DNA of 64,000 bases from an uncultured Lachnospiraceae bacterium (lineage in GTDB: Bacteria; Bacillota; Clostridia; Lachnospirales; Lachnospiraceae), in contig CAJUGD010000001.1 of assembly GCA_910586205.1 (NCBI GenBank), positions 241,697 through 305,696 on the forward strand, in the 5' to 3' direction. Made by a program: the position numbers and the translations under genes. A model generated the notes under the pieces. That model was given only the letters and a program-made list of their open reading frames with translations. It was not told the DNA's origin and did no database searches. This document shows positions 16,341 through 27,667 of this stretch, one piece after another. Numbering within the stretch: the stretch's first letter is position 1; the number at the start of each line of letters is the position of its first letter.

Positions 16341-17583
16341 TGCGCCGATTTTCAGAGTCATTTGGAGAGGAAGCAGGAGCGCATTTTACCAGTAGGGATA
16401 TTATTTACCTTATGACAGATTTGCTGCTTGCGGATGCCAATTTAGACACAGGCGGAATGACAGTTTATGATATGACGATGGGAACATCTCAGATGCTTTC
16501 CTGTATGGAGGAGAGAATCCATGATTTGAATAGTGATATAGAGGTTACTTGTTTTGGACAGGAGTTCAACCCATCTACCTACGCAATAGCCAAAGCGGAT
16601 ATGATGATTCGTGGCGGAGATCCGGACAATATGCGGTTTGGAGATACTTTGTCAGACGACCAGTTTGAAGGATTTACCTTTGATTATTGTATTTCTAATC
16701 CACCTTTTGGAATTGACTGGAAGCGTGAGCAAAAAAAGTGGAACAAGAAGCAGCAAAAGGAGAACAGGGCAGATTTGCGCCCGGATTTCTTAAAATCAGT
16801 GACGGACAGCAGTTGTTTGTGTTAAATGGGCTTTTTAAACTTGCACCGAATGGAAAAATGGCAATTATACAAAATGGGTCTCCACTATTTTCCGGAGATG
16901 CCGGAAGTGGTCCATCAGAGATTAGAAGATATATTTTGGAAAATGACTGGCTGGACTGTATCGTGCAGCTTTCTACGGATATGTTTATGAATACAGGTAT
17001 CAGTACCTATATTTGGATATGTTCTAAGAATAAACCTACATATAGAGAAGGAAAAGTACAGCTAATAGATGCGTCTCACTGTTACGAGGCAAGAAGAAAA
17101 AGTATTGGTACGAAACGAAATGATATTACAGATCAATGTCGGGAATTGATTGTAAAGGCTTACGGTTCTTTTGAAAATGGTGCTGTGTATGGAGATAAAG
17201 ACGGAATCTATTGCGAGAGTAAAATATTTGAGACAGTAGAGTTTGGATATAACAAAATTGTGGTGGAAAGACCGTTGCGGGATGAAAATGGGGAAGTCAT
17301 CCTGAAAAAAGGGAAGCCTGTTGCGGATGCAAGTCTGCGTGATACGGAAAATGTACCGCTGATGCAGGATATTGACAGGTATTTTGAGAGAGAAGTGCTA
17401 CCATATGTGGAAGATGCATGGATTGATAAGAAAAAGACGAAGATAGGGTATGAGATACCTATGACAAGACATTTCTATGAGTATCAGGCACCGGAAAAGG
17501 TGGAGGATATCGTTGCTAGGATTCATGTGCTGGAGGCTGATATTTCTGCTTCTTTGGAGAAGCTGTTTGCGGAGGAGAAATAG
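16125..17583 (+). pseudogene. hsdM: Type I restriction-modification DNA methyltransferase subunit, broken
   Basis: Three pieces of one HsdM. Piece 1 (16125-16340) is the N-terminal helical domain (AEKATVIWNVADMLRGPFKP). A jump to RRFSESFGEEAGAHFTSRDI skips what is normally several dozen residues, so an internal deletion with a frame change lies near 16335. Piece 2 holds the SAM-binding region (YDMTMGTSQM) and the catalytic NPPF (CISNPPFGIDW). At an A7 run near 16735 the frame changes again to EQEAAKGEQGRFAPG and continues to 17583. The ATG at 16125 follows AGGAGG by 6 bases. It would methylate adenine together with HsdS, but with these lesions it is very unlikely to work. Confidence 0.82.
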
Positions 17584-17585
17584 GT

Positions 17586-18888
17586 ATGGCTAGAGAAATG
17601 AAAGATAGTGAAGTTGAGTGGATTGGGGAGATACCGTTTGCATGGAAGCTGATTCCGTTTCTCTATGTACTTAATGAACGTCAAGAAAAAAACAATCCTA
17701 TAAAGTCGAGAGAGAGACTATCCCTATCTATTGATTTAGGTGTAACTCTTTATGCAGAGAAAACAACTAATTTGGATAGGTTTAAGGATGATTTTGAGCA
17801 ATATAAAATAGCTCATAAAGGCGATTTGGTCATGAATAGCATGAATATGATTGTGGGAGCAACAGGAGTATCTGACTATTTTGGTTGTGTAAGTCCCACA
17901 TATTATACATTTTATGATGAATTAGAAGATCATGTGACTGCGAAATATTGTGAGTATATAATTTAGAAGTAAAACTATGCTTAGAGTTTTGTATAGTTTA
18001 GGGAAGGGTATATATGCAATTGTGCGAGGAGATGATAGAGTAAATACTTGTAGACTAAAAGTAGCTAAAGAAGACCTGAAGGGCATCATAATACCAATTC
18101 CTTCAGTAGAAGATCAAAGAGAAATTGTGAAGTATTTGGAGCAAAAATGTGCAGAACTTGATAATGTGCTTGAAAAAACTCGTGCAAGCATAGAAGAATA
18201 CAAAAAGTTAAAGCAAGCTGTGATTACACAAGCTGTCACTAAAGGAATAAGAGGTGACAGGGAAATGAAAGACAGCCAAAGTATGTGGTTCGGACAGATT
18301 CCTGATGACTGGAACATGAGAAAGATTAAATATATTTTCAAAATTCAGAAAGATATAGCCGGAGAAGAAGGACATACAGTTTTATCCATAACACAAAAAG
18401 GAATTAAGCCAAAAGATTTATCGAAGAATGAAGGACAGTTAGCTGAGAACTATAGTAATTATCAATTGGTACATATAGGCGACTTCGCAATGAATCATAT
18501 GGATTTACTGACGGGATGGGTGGATATTTCTAAATATGAAGGGGTAACAAGTCCTGATTATAGAGTGTTTGGATTAATTGATAAAGATAATTATTGCAGT
18601 CAATACTATTTATATCTGATGCAGATGTGCTATACGAATCGAATTTTTTATGGATTAGGGCAAGGAGTAAGCGGATTAGGGAGATGGAGATTGTAGGTAG
18701 ATAAGTTCCTGAATTTTTCTATTACTATGCCAAGTTATGAAGAACAGCAAAAGATAGCAAATTATCTCGACAAAAAATGTTCAGCAATAGATGAACTTAT
18801 TGCCAAGAAAGAGCAATATCCCTTAGAAATAGAAAATTACAAAAAATCTTTAATTTATGAGTATGTGACAGGGAAGAAGGCGGTTTGA
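17586..18888 (+). pseudogene. hsdS: Type I restriction specificity subunit, broken
   Basis: The standard HsdS layout: two target-recognition domains, each opening with a MKDSxxxWxGxIPxxW motif (about 17598 and 18265), and conserved helices (SVEDQREIVKYLEQKCAELD; EEQQKIANYLDKKCSAIDEL). A frame change near 17966-17977 splits the first recognition domain. An in-frame TAG at 18694 cuts the second, after which the frame continues to TGA at 18886-18888. The gene begins 3 bases after hsdM. It is inactive as written. Confidence 0.8.
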
Positions 18889-19640
18889 TTTTGGAATCAA
18901 TTGAGAATTGTCTTTGTGGGATTTTAGATAAATACTGTGCGGATGAGAATTGTGACAAAGAAGAATTATCTGGTATTAGAGATATTAGGATTGTAAAAAG
19001 TATATGGTCAGAGATTGAAAACTTGCGCCCTAATATTGCAAAAAAGCAAGGGAGAGATGAGATAGAAAAATGTGATGGATATCTCCTTTTTCTTGATGAT
19101 GAAACAGCAGTAATTCTGATTAATGAGGCTTTCTTATTTGATTCCATTAGAAAGAATTTTTGTTGGGTAGAGGTATTAATTCATGAAATCACTCATTACT
19201 GAGATTACAAGAACAATTTAGATATTTTCGGTCATAATACATATGACAGCATGTTGAGTTGTTGTTCTTTTTGGTATTGGACGGAATTTCTTGCACGGTA
19301 TAAAGGAACATGCCAGATGCTTAACTATGTAAATAGGATGCCGGATGATGAAAGAAGAAAATATGAAACTGATATGATGGAAAGACTGGACTGCGCACCT
19401 GATTTCATCAGATCCGATGCTGATAAAAAGATACAATGCTATCGTTTTATGCACTTACTTTGTGATATTGCGGCTTATAATGAAAAAGGATTTACTATTA
19501 AAAGTGGGGCAATAGAAAAGATCTTTCCAGATTACTTAGTTTATATTGACTTTCTTAAATCCAAAGCTCAAATTGTTGATATTAATTTCCTTATAATATT
19601 GCAATATAATTTGGAGAACGAGATGAACGTAGAGTATTGA
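18885..19640 (+). pseudogene. Putative HExxH metalloprotease-like protein with an internal TGA
   Basis: One frame of about 250 codons, starting TTG and overlapping the hsdS stop, is broken by TGA at 19200-19202. Just before the stop is VEVLIHEITHY, an HExxH zinc site; after it DYKNNLDIFGHNTYDS, then SFWYWTEFLARY supplies a possible third ligand Glu. Small zincin-like proteins of unknown role often sit inside type I restriction loci. No ImmA-type features beyond the zinc motif are clear. It is probably inactive because the zinc site is separated from the rest. Confidence 0.5.
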
Positions 19641-19696
19641 ATCATGTTAAAACCATGATTATAATCAATCACAAAAATTCCGAGAAGGAGACCAAA

Positions 19697-20743
19697 ATGG
19701 GAAATGAATTGATTTTGCCGGAAAATTATAAACAAACATATGACAAGATTGTGAAAATGATTGAGACAGCAAAACATAAAATATATGAGACGGCTAATTT
19801 TCAAACAGTATATTTGTTTTGGCATATAGGACAAGAACTTAAGGATAATATTTTGAACGGACAAAAGGCTGAATATGGCAAATCAATTGTCAAAAATATG
19901 AGCAAAGATTTAGAATTTCAATATGGACGTTCCTATGAAAAGAGTTCTGTTTTCCGGATGATACAATTTTATGAAGAATTTCCTGATTTTGAAAAAGTTG
20001 CTACACTGTCGCAACAATTGACGTGGTCTCATTTTAAGGAGTTGTTGCCGGTTAATGACGAATTAAAAAGAGAATTTTACGCTGTTTTATGTAAAAATGA
20101 AAGATGGAGTGTAAGAGTATTAAGAGAACGAAAAAAATCAATGTTATATGAAAGAACTGCTATTTCCAAGCTTCCTGAAGAAACAATCAGGAATGACATT
20201 CAACTGCTAGAAGAAAAGGATATGATGACGGTAGATATGTTTTATAGAGATCCTTGTATATTGGATTTCTTAGGATTGCAGGATACTTACAGTGAAAAAG
20301 ACTTAGAAAACGCAATTTTGGCAGAATTGGAAAAATTTATTTTGGAGATGGGAACAGATTTTGCTTTTATGGCGCGGCAGAAGAAGGTTACTATAGATGG
20401 AAAAGATTACAAGATAGACTTGCTGTTCTTTCACAGAAAATTAAAAAGACTTGTTGTTGTGGAATTAAAAATTGGAGAATTTGAACCAGAGTATAAAGCA
20501 CAGGTAGAACTCTATCTGCGATGGCTTAACAAATACGAGCGGATGGAAAATGAAGAAGCGCCAATTGCATTAATATTATGTGCAGAGAAGTCAGATGAAG
20601 TAATTGAATTGCTTGAATTGGATAAGGGAGACATTAGAGTAGCTCAATACTTGACAGCTATGCCGCCCAAGGAAGAATTGGAAGAAAAGCTGCGTTTGGC
20701 AATTCAAAGAGCAAAAATACAATTAGAGCAACGAAAAGAGTAA
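19697..20743 (+). CDS. DUF1016/YhcG-type PDDEXK nuclease family protein
   Basis: An intact 348-residue protein. The N-terminal DUF1016 helical domain (about 1-165: ANFQTVYLFWHIGQELKD, GRSYEKSSVFRMIQFYEEFP, TLSQQLTWSHFKELLPV) is followed by a PDDEXK domain: YKIDLLFFHRKLKRLVVVEL continues to K, giving Asp and ExK active-site residues. I chose the ATG at 19697 because AAGGAG lies 6 bases upstream; an earlier in-frame ATG at 19637 lacks a site. It is set between hsdS and hsdR, a common place for this family, and is one of the few intact genes in the locus. Its role is unknown; an accessory defence nuclease is a fair inference. Confidence 0.85.
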   Translation: MGNELILPENYKQTYDKIVKMIETAKHKIYETANFQTVYLFWHIGQELKDNILNGQKAEYGKSIVKNMSKDLEFQYGRSYEKSSVFRMIQFYEEFPDFEKVATLSQQLTWSHFKELLPVNDELKREFYAVLCKNERWSVRVLRERKKSMLYERTAISKLPEETIRNDIQLLEEKDMMTVDMFYRDPCILDFLGLQDTYSEKDLENAILAELEKFILEMGTDFAFMARQKKVTIDGKDYKIDLLFFHRKLKRLVVVELKIGEFEPEYKAQVELYLRWLNKYERMENEEAPIALILCAEKSDEVIELLELDKGDIRVAQYLTAMPPKEELEEKLRLAIQRAKIQLEQRKE

Positions 20744-20792
20744 AAGTCGCTACATGTAGCAATTTTTTTAAAATCGATTTGCGGAGGAAAAC

Positions 20793-23700
20793 ATGAGCAT
20801 AACAGCTACTACAGAAAAACAATTTGAATCAGATATTGAAGCTTTTCTTATATCAGCCGAAGGCGGTTATACAAAGGGAAATGGAACATACAATCCGAAG
20901 ATGGGTTTATATCCAGATAAACTGATTTCTTTTATTCGGCATACTCAACCAAGGGAGTGGGCGGTATTTGAACGGCAAAATGACATAGACCCTGTGCGCA
21001 AATTCTGTGTTGCTTTTAATAATGCTTGCGATATGGACGGAGTGCTGCATGTTTTACGAAACGGATTTAAGCATAGGGGAACTACCTTTAAAGTCTGCTA
21101 TTTTAAACCCGAATCTGTATTGAATGATACAGCCGGGATTTAGTATGCGGAAAATGAAGTGGAATGCTATAGACAATGGTATTATTCCGCAAACACGAAA
21201 AAGTCGGTGGACATGGTGCTTGTGGTAAATGAAATTCCAGTGTTTGCTTTTGAACTGAAAAACCAGTACACAGGGCAGAATGCGGATAATGCCAAGACCC
21301 AATGGATGTATGATAGAGATCCACGCGAGATATGTTTTCAGTTTAATAAGAGAATTTTGGCATATTTTTGCGTAGACCATACAGAATTTTGGATGACAAC
21401 AAAACTGGCAGGGAAAGGCACCTATTTCTTGCCTTTTAATCAAGGCTCTAATGGAGCGAGATCGGACGGTGGTGCGGGGAATCCCCCAAATCCAAACGGG
21501 TATCCTACAGCATACCTTTGGAAAAATATATTTCAGAAAGACAGTATGTTGGATATTATCCAGAAGTTTATTAATTTACAGAGAAAGAAGACATTGATAT
21601 TCCCACGTTACCATCAGTTAGATGTTGTTCGGAAGCTTATTGCTGATGTATGGATAAATGGTGCAGGAAAAAATTACCTAATTCAGCATAGTGCTGGTTC
21701 TGGTAAGTCTAACCCTATTGCGTGGACGGCATATCGTCTTGCATCGCTTTTTGATAGGAATAACAAGCCGATATTTTTCAGTGTGATCATCGTGACAGAC
21801 CGCACTGTATTAGACGCACAGCTTCAGGAAACAATTTCGGGATTTGACCATAAGTTAGGTGCTATAGAAACCATAGGAGAAGATAAAAATTCTCAGGATT
21901 TGAAAAATGCAATCAATGATGGTGTGCGTATTATTGTTACTACTTTACAAAAATTTCCGGTAATTTATACGGAAGTTGATAAGGCAAATGGCAGATGTTT
22001 TGCTGTGATTGTGGACGAAGCACATTCTTCTCAGACAGGTAGTTCAGCGCTTAAATTAAAGACTGCGCTGGCAGATACGGAAGATGCCTTGCGAGAGTAT
22101 GCGGAGCGTGAAGGTTTAGCAGAGGAAGAAGTCGATCCGGAGGACAGGCTTGTAAAAGAAATGATTGCCCAAGGTAAGCATAAGAATTTATCCTTTTTGT
22201 CTTTACAGCAACGCCAAAAGCTACTACACTGGAAATGTTTGGGCAAGAGCAGGTGGATGGCTCTTTCCATCCGTTCCATGTGTATAGCATGAGACAGGCG
22301 ATTGAGGAGAAATTTATTTTGGATGTCCTTCAAAATTACATGACCTATAATACCTGTTTTAGAATTGCAAAGACTATGATAGATAATCCAGATGTTCCGT
22401 CCAGTAGGGCGGCAAAGGTCATTCGTAAATATCAAGAATTACACCCTTATAATATCAGTCAGAAATCACAGATTATTGTGGAGACATTCAGAGATACCAC
22501 AAGGCATAAGATTGAAGGCAAAGGGAAGATGATGGTGATTACATCATCCAGACTAGCGGCTGTCCGCTATTACCATGAAATCAAACGATACATAGAGGAA
22601 AAGAAATATGATGATGTGGATATTTTGGTGGCTTTTTCCGGTGCGATTGACGATAAGGGCGAAGAATATACGGAATCAAAACTGAATGTACGCAAAGATG
22701 GATCCCACATTTCGGAGAATCAGACAAAAGCGGAGTTCCATGACAATTTTAATGTGCTGATTGTAGCGGAGAAGTATCAGACAGGGTTTGATGAGCCGCT
22801 TTTACATACGATGGTCGTGGACAAGAAGTTAAAGAACGTGAAAGCAGTGCAGACCTTATCCCGATTGAACCGCACTTGCGAGGGTAAGACAGATACTTTT
22901 GTGCTAGATTTTGTAAATAGGCAGAGGATATAAAGGATGCATTTCAGCCGTTCTATCAGGAAACATTCCTGCAGGAAGAAGTAAACGCAGACTTATTGTA
23001 TCAGACACAGAGAGAATTGCGGGCGTATGGTATTTACTCGGATGAGGATATTAAAGCTTTTACAGATGAGTATTACAAAAATGGTAGGCAGGACGATAGG
23101 GCAATGGGGCGAATGAGTAGTATTTTACTTCCTGTTTCCAACCGTTATAACAAAAAGACTCAAAATGAAAGATACCAATTTCGCAGACAGGTACGGAATT
23201 TGATTAAATGGTATAGTTACATATCGCAGATATTGAGAATGTTTGATAAAGAATTGCAGAAAGAGTATGTATTTTGCTCATACTTAATTGGTTTATTACC
23301 GAAAGACCCTGTAGAACTGATTGACTTGGAGGATAAGTTGAAACTGGAATATTATAAGTTGCAAAAGACGTTTCAGGGTGAAATTACTTTGGATGAAGCA
23401 AAGACTGTATATGTTCCGGCAAAGCATAAAGGTGTCAAGGGGATGGATGAAAAAACGCCGTTGGATGAGGTAATTGCAAAAATTAATGAAAAGTTCAAGG
23501 GCAATTTCACAGAAGGGATAAGGTTATTCTGTCAGTGTTGAGAGATAAGCTACTTTCTGATAAGAAGTTGAAAAAGATGGCGCAGTCCTCTGATCCGCAA
23601 ATATTTGTTGAAAGTATTTTCCCTAAGGCGTTTGGTACGGCAGCGCAGGACGGATATATGGAGGCGCAGGAGTCGTATCAGAGTTTGTTTGAAGATACGG

Positions 23701-23873
23701 CTAAATATAATGCGATTATGAGTGCGTTGGCGGAGGTTGTGTATCGGGAGATGAGGAAGAAGGATATAAAGGCTTTGGATGAGACGGGCGCTTATATATA
23801 TGAGATGCCGCAGAATTTGTTTATGGTGGCGGAGGCACCGGTACCATATGGAGATAGGGAAAGGCATGAATAG
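20793..23873 (+). pseudogene. hsdR: Type I restriction endonuclease subunit R, broken in at least four places
   Basis: HsdR order is visible: N-terminal nuclease region (FELKNQYTGQ), Walker A HSAGSGKS, DEAH box (VIVDEAHSSQTG), motif III as FTATPKATT after a frame change, and C-terminal helicase motifs (AEKYQTGFDEPLL, QTLSRLNRT). Lesions: in-frame TAG at 21141; loss of one T in the T-run near 22195; a frame change near 22925 (FVNR to AEDIKDAF); and loss of one G near 23518 (EGDKVILSVLRDKLL expected). It would be a DNA translocase and nuclease, but cannot be made in one piece. Confidence 0.85.
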
Positions 23874-23994
23874 TGTAATTAAATATGAGATTTATATGCT
23901 TATGTAATTCTTGAAAATGATTGATAAGTTTATATTTGCATGGTAGAGAAATTTGCAATCCATAAGGATTATAAAATTGTGGAGGATAGTTTAT

Positions 23995-24363
23995 ATGACG
24001 GATAAGAAACAGGGTAAAGAGCTTAGGACAGATAATTTGGTTAAAATCCCATATTTTGATGAAGAAGCTGCACAAGATTATTTGGACATGCGCAACGGAG
24101 GGCATCTTGACTGGTCTACAGATGAAAATAAAGAGCGATTAGGGAAAATAATTGGAGAAATCGAGGCTGATATTGGAGGAGGTATTAATATTTTATCGAT
24201 GCTAAGAGCGTCTTTTCAGGGTAGAGGTGATATGAGGTATTCTTCTATAGTTTCTAAAGTCGTTGATAGTAAATTGCAGAATACTTTGTTGACAGATTAT
24301 CTTGCAAGAGCAAATGGAGATGACAATGTTTATAAGTTTGAAAGTGTCACTGTGGCTCCTTAA
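23995..24363 (+). CDS. Small protein, possibly a DUF6414-like N-terminal fragment
   Basis: 122 residues, starting MTDKKQGKELRTDNLVKIPY. The segment PYFDEEAAQDYLDMRNGGHL and the later QNTLLTDYLAR resemble the start of DUF6414 proteins as I remember them, which are about twice as long, so this may be truncated; the match is from memory and weak. GGAGG is 9 bases before the ATG at 23995; an earlier ATG at 23953 has no site. Its function is unknown. It ends before the STAND gene with a short gap. Confidence 0.4.
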   Translation: MTDKKQGKELRTDNLVKIPYFDEEAAQDYLDMRNGGHLDWSTDENKERLGKIIGEIEADIGGGINILSMLRASFQGRGDMRYSSIVSKVVDSKLQNTLLTDYLARANGDDNVYKFESVTVAP

Positions 24364-24368
24364 AGGGC

Positions 24369-24506
24369 ATGGAAATGTCGGAACAATATTTGAACAATTT
24401 AAAAAGTGTTGCTGTTAAATGTAGAAATGCAAGAGAAATACATCATTTGATTAGTGATACTTTTGCATTGTATTATATAAAGCAAATATGCGGCGGCGGA
24501 TGCTAA
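24369..24506 (+). CDS. Possible 45-residue peptide
   Basis: An open frame from ATG 24369 to TAA 24504-24506: MEMSEQYLNNLKSVAVKCRN, ending IKQICGGGC. Only AAAGGG precedes it, at short spacing. It may be a remnant of the preceding gene in another frame. Low support. Confidence 0.2.
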   Translation: MEMSEQYLNNLKSVAVKCRNAREIHHLISDTFALYYIKQICGGGC

Positions 24507-24590
24507 TGTGATTGCCAGTAAATGCCTATAGTATATGCATACTGAATTTCATTAATTTCGTAAAAATATGAAAATTTAAGGGAGAAAAAC

Positions 24591-27500
24591 ATGAGATTAC
24601 AAATTATACATTTAAGTGATATGCACTTTGAAAAAAGGGAGGACTCTTTTGAAATCCGAATTGATAAAATGATACAGGCAATAGATACTCTTGATAATGC
24701 GGATGAGTGTATTATTGTTATCTCTGGTGATTTGGCAGTGAAAGGAGTTAGCACTCAGTATAAAGTCGTTAGTAGTTTAATAGGAGCATTATTTAGAGAA
24801 CTTAGCTGTAAAAAATATAAGGGTAAAAAAATTGAATTTGTTTGTGTGCCGGGTAATCATGATATAGATTTTTCGAAATTTGAGATTACATTTGATATGA
24901 TAAAAGAGGCATATAAAATGGGTAAAATAGAAGATGTTGTAAATACATACATATCCAATATGGGTGGCTTTTTCGGGTTTGCAAGGTATAGAAAGTGTTT
25001 TTTAGAAGACGCGATTGTTTCGAAAAAAGTAATGAAATATGAAAATAAAAAGATAGCATTTGTGCTGTTAAATACGGCACCTTTATCTTTATTAGGTGGA
25101 AACTCGGAAGATATGGGGAGTCATTATCTTTCGGACAATCATATTAAAAAATTAGATCAGGCAGCAGAAGCAGACATAAATGTATTAGTAATGCATCATA
25201 GTGTTGAATGGTTTAGCAGTTTATGTAAGGATAAGTTGAAAAAAATTATTTCGAAAAGGTATTCTTTGGTTATAACAGGACATGAACATTTACCTATCGG
25301 GGAAAGTAGGAATTTTAATAGAAATGGAGATGTTCAATATGTTCAAGGCAATGCTTTGTATGGATATGCTACAGAAGGAAATGGATTTTGCGTAATTAAT
25401 ATAGATATGGAACAAGATAGAGTAGTTGGGCATTCTGTTATATGGAAAAATGATATCTATGTACCGAAAAAAATACTGGATAGTGTAACTAAAAGAAGTT
25501 ATGGAACTAATCTGATTATAAAGAATATGTTTCTTGAAGAAATCAGTTTAGATAATGGCAAAAAGAAAATAGATGATTATTATGTGTTCCCTAGTTTTTC
25601 ATATAACGTTTACAAAGAAAATGAGGAAGTTGAAAAGCATGATGTTGAAACAGAAAGTGAATTGGACGAACTTATAATAAAGCACAATAAAATTATTATA
25701 ACGGGTGAGCAAAAGGCTGGAAAAACTGTTTTAGCAAGAAAGTTATTTCGTATTTTTTTAGAGAAGGGCAAAACCCCTTTATTAATTTCAGCGAGTGAAA
25801 TAAATAAAAAAAGAATTGAGAAAACAATAGAATATACTTTCTCAGAGCAATATGAAAGTGATGATAATGGATTTGCTAAGTTTGAACAAATTAATAAATC
25901 TGATAAAATAGCTTTATTGGATGAGGCGAATTTGTTACAAATTAAAACATTAAAAATATTTTTGGAATTTTTAGAACTGAATTTTGGAAAAGTTATCGTC
26001 TTTACTGAAGAAAAATTGGATTTGGATATAAGAAAACAAGTTGTAAATATAATGGTTGAGTCTGATACTTTGAATTTAACAATGAAGCCTTTTTTATATG
26101 TTAAAAGAAAAAGGCTGATAAGTAATGTACTGGAAGCTAATAACAGCGAAAACCGCGATATAGAAAGTGAAACAAAAAGAATTAATGAACTTATTAATTC
26201 TCAAGTAAAATTTTTTCAACTGAATCCGGAATTTATTATTAATTTTGTAAATCAATATGAAAAAGACTTTCGATTTCGGTTTTCATCGGGGATGAATGTT
26301 TTTAATGTGGTCTACGAAAGTTCTATTCGAAATAGAATAATTGATAATTCAGAAAACATGGATGTTACATTAGTAATAAATGTTTTAAGAGAACTTGCCT
26401 TTTATATGCATTTTGAGAAAAAAAGCGCTGTTAGTATAGATGAGATAACGAACGTAATAGAACAATATCAAAAGGCATACCGTCAGAAAGTAAATATTCG
26501 TATGTTTCTTAATACAGCTATAAATGCGAAAATTTTAGTAGACACGGGGAACGAAATGCGTTTCAGAGATCATACATTAATAGCATATTTTGTAGCGCAA
26601 GCATTAAATCAAAAGCATCATCAAGAGGAGAATATACAAGATAATTTGGATTACCTCTTAAAAAACCTTTGTTTTAGCATTAATAGTGATATTGTTTTAT
26701 TTTTGGCATTAATAACCAATAATCCAAAGTTTGTTAATGTTATTATAGGAGGAGCAAAAGAGCATTTTGCTCAACAAGAAGAATTATCATTTGATGCTGA
26801 AAATGTAAAGTTTTTACTTGATGCTTCGGTTCCCGTAAAGAACAGTTTGCCAAGTGAAGAAGAGAGAAGCAAAAGAGATGAAATGTTGGCTAAACAAGAA
26901 GAAGATGTTTACTTCTCTGACTTGATTGAATTAGTAAATGAATATGATTACTTGGAAGAAGATTTATTGAAAATTGAAAACCAAGTAATGATATCTTTTA
27001 AATATTTGGAAATATTATCAAAAACATTACCTGCTTTTTGCCAAAATATGAAAGTTGAACAGCAGGATATATTAGTTTCATTGATATACAAGTGTCCAAA
27101 TCAATTCTTGTTTAAAATATTAAATGATATTAATGAAGATTTTGAATCGTTTTGCACTGATATATATCAAGATATTTCTGCTCTAAGACAAGAAAAGCAA
27201 ATAGTGGATACCAACATTGATAGTGTAAAGCATATGATCAAGCAGATATCTGCTGTTCTAGTGATGGCATTATATCAAGTAGTTGCATTTACTTGCACTT
27301 CCGAACAGACGATTGCTGCTTTAAATGATTTTGATTTTAACAAGAATTCTAACTATAAATTGCAGAATTTGATGATGATTTCACGAATTTTTGATGTTGA
27401 TTACTTTTCTAAGCGGGCACAAGAATTAAATCAGGAATTAGATAATAAGATTGAAAAGTCTATAATTAAGTATACTGTACGAGAGTATTTGCTGCGAAAC

Positions 27501-27620
27501 AATGTTGAAGTATATGGTGAGGCACAATCACTAATTGATTGCTTTTTTGGTGGACAAGCTACTCAAAAGTTAAAAATGGAAATGGCTAAAAACAGGATTA
27601 CAGAAAAAGACCGCATTTAG
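24591..27620 (+). CDS. Metallophosphoesterase-STAND NTPase, candidate defence protein
   Basis: An intact 1009-residue protein, strikingly AT-rich. Residues 1-280 form a calcineurin-like metallophosphoesterase with all metal motifs: D10-x-H12 (HLSDMHF), G46-D47 (SGDLAVKG), G88-N-H-D91, MHHS near 201 and GHEH at 230-233. After a linker, a P-loop NTPase begins: Walker A GEQKAGKT (372-379) and Walker B KIALLDEAN (about 439-447). Residues 450-1009 are helical; RFRDHTLIAYFVAQAL resembles the winged-helix end of NACHT/STAND modules, and the rest is a likely sensor. STAND NTPases with N-terminal effectors (Avs, bacterial NACHT) are antiphage sensors, and Ppl pairs a PHP phosphoesterase with an NTPase. 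A nuclease or nucleotide-hydrolase effector triggered by phage protein is therefore inferred. GGGAG precedes the ATG. It looks like a one-gene system, next to a dead restriction locus. Confidence 0.75.
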   Translation: MRLQIIHLSDMHFEKREDSFEIRIDKMIQAIDTLDNADECIIVISGDLAVKGVSTQYKVVSSLIGALFRELSCKKYKGKKIEFVCVPGNHDIDFSKFEITFDMIKEAYKMGKIEDVVNTYISNMGGFFGFARYRKCFLEDAIVSKKVMKYENKKIAFVLLNTAPLSLLGGNSEDMGSHYLSDNHIKKLDQAAEADINVLVMHHSVEWFSSLCKDKLKKIISKRYSLVITGHEHLPIGESRNFNRNGDVQYVQGNALYGYATEGNGFCVINIDMEQDRVVGHSVIWKNDIYVPKKILDSVTKRSYGTNLIIKNMFLEEISLDNGKKKIDDYYVFPSFSYNVYKENEEVEKHDVETESELDELIIKHNKIIITGEQKAGKTVLARKLFRIFLEKGKTPLLISASEINKKRIEKTIEYTFSEQYESDDNGFAKFEQINKSDKIALLDEANLLQIKTLKIFLEFLELNFGKVIVFTEEKLDLDIRKQVVNIMVESDTLNLTMKPFLYVKRKRLISNVLEANNSENRDIESETKRINELINSQVKFFQLNPEFIINFVNQYEKDFRFRFSSGMNVFNVVYESSIRNRIIDNSENMDVTLVINVLRELAFYMHFEKKSAVSIDEITNVIEQYQKAYRQKVNIRMFLNTAINAKILVDTGNEMRFRDHTLIAYFVAQALNQKHHQEENIQDNLDYLLKNLCFSINSDIVLFLALITNNPKFVNVIIGGAKEHFAQQEELSFDAENVKFLLDASVPVKNSLPSEEERSKRDEMLAKQEEDVYFSDLIELVNEYDYLEEDLLKIENQVMISFKYLEILSKTLPAFCQNMKVEQQDILVSLIYKCPNQFLFKILNDINEDFESFCTDIYQDISALRQEKQIVDTNIDSVKHMIKQISAVLVMALYQVVAFTCTSEQTIAALNDFDFNKNSNYKLQNLMMISRIFDVDYFSKRAQELNQELDNKIEKSIIKYTVREYLLRNNVEVYGEAQSLIDCFFGGQATQKLKMEMAKNRITEKDRI

Positions 27621-27629
27621 GGCTTTTTG

Positions 27630-27667
27630 CCATTATAGATTAAGCCCAACTATAATGGTGTTTTGTA
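27630..27667 (+). terminator. Terminator after the STAND gene, nested in a larger inverted repeat
   Basis: CCATTATAG/CTATAATGG (27630-27638 with 27650-27658) is followed by TGTTTTGTA. An outer 10-bp pair (27610-27619 with 27668-27677) encloses it and takes in the end of the gene. The rest of the gap to 27925 shows no gene. Confidence 0.6.

Noticed and set aside
19200..19202. In-frame TGA in the HExxH protein as selenocysteine
   Set aside because: The stop follows the zinc motif where no Cys is expected, no SECIS-like hairpin is seen after it, and neighbouring genes carry plain nonsense and frameshift lesions.
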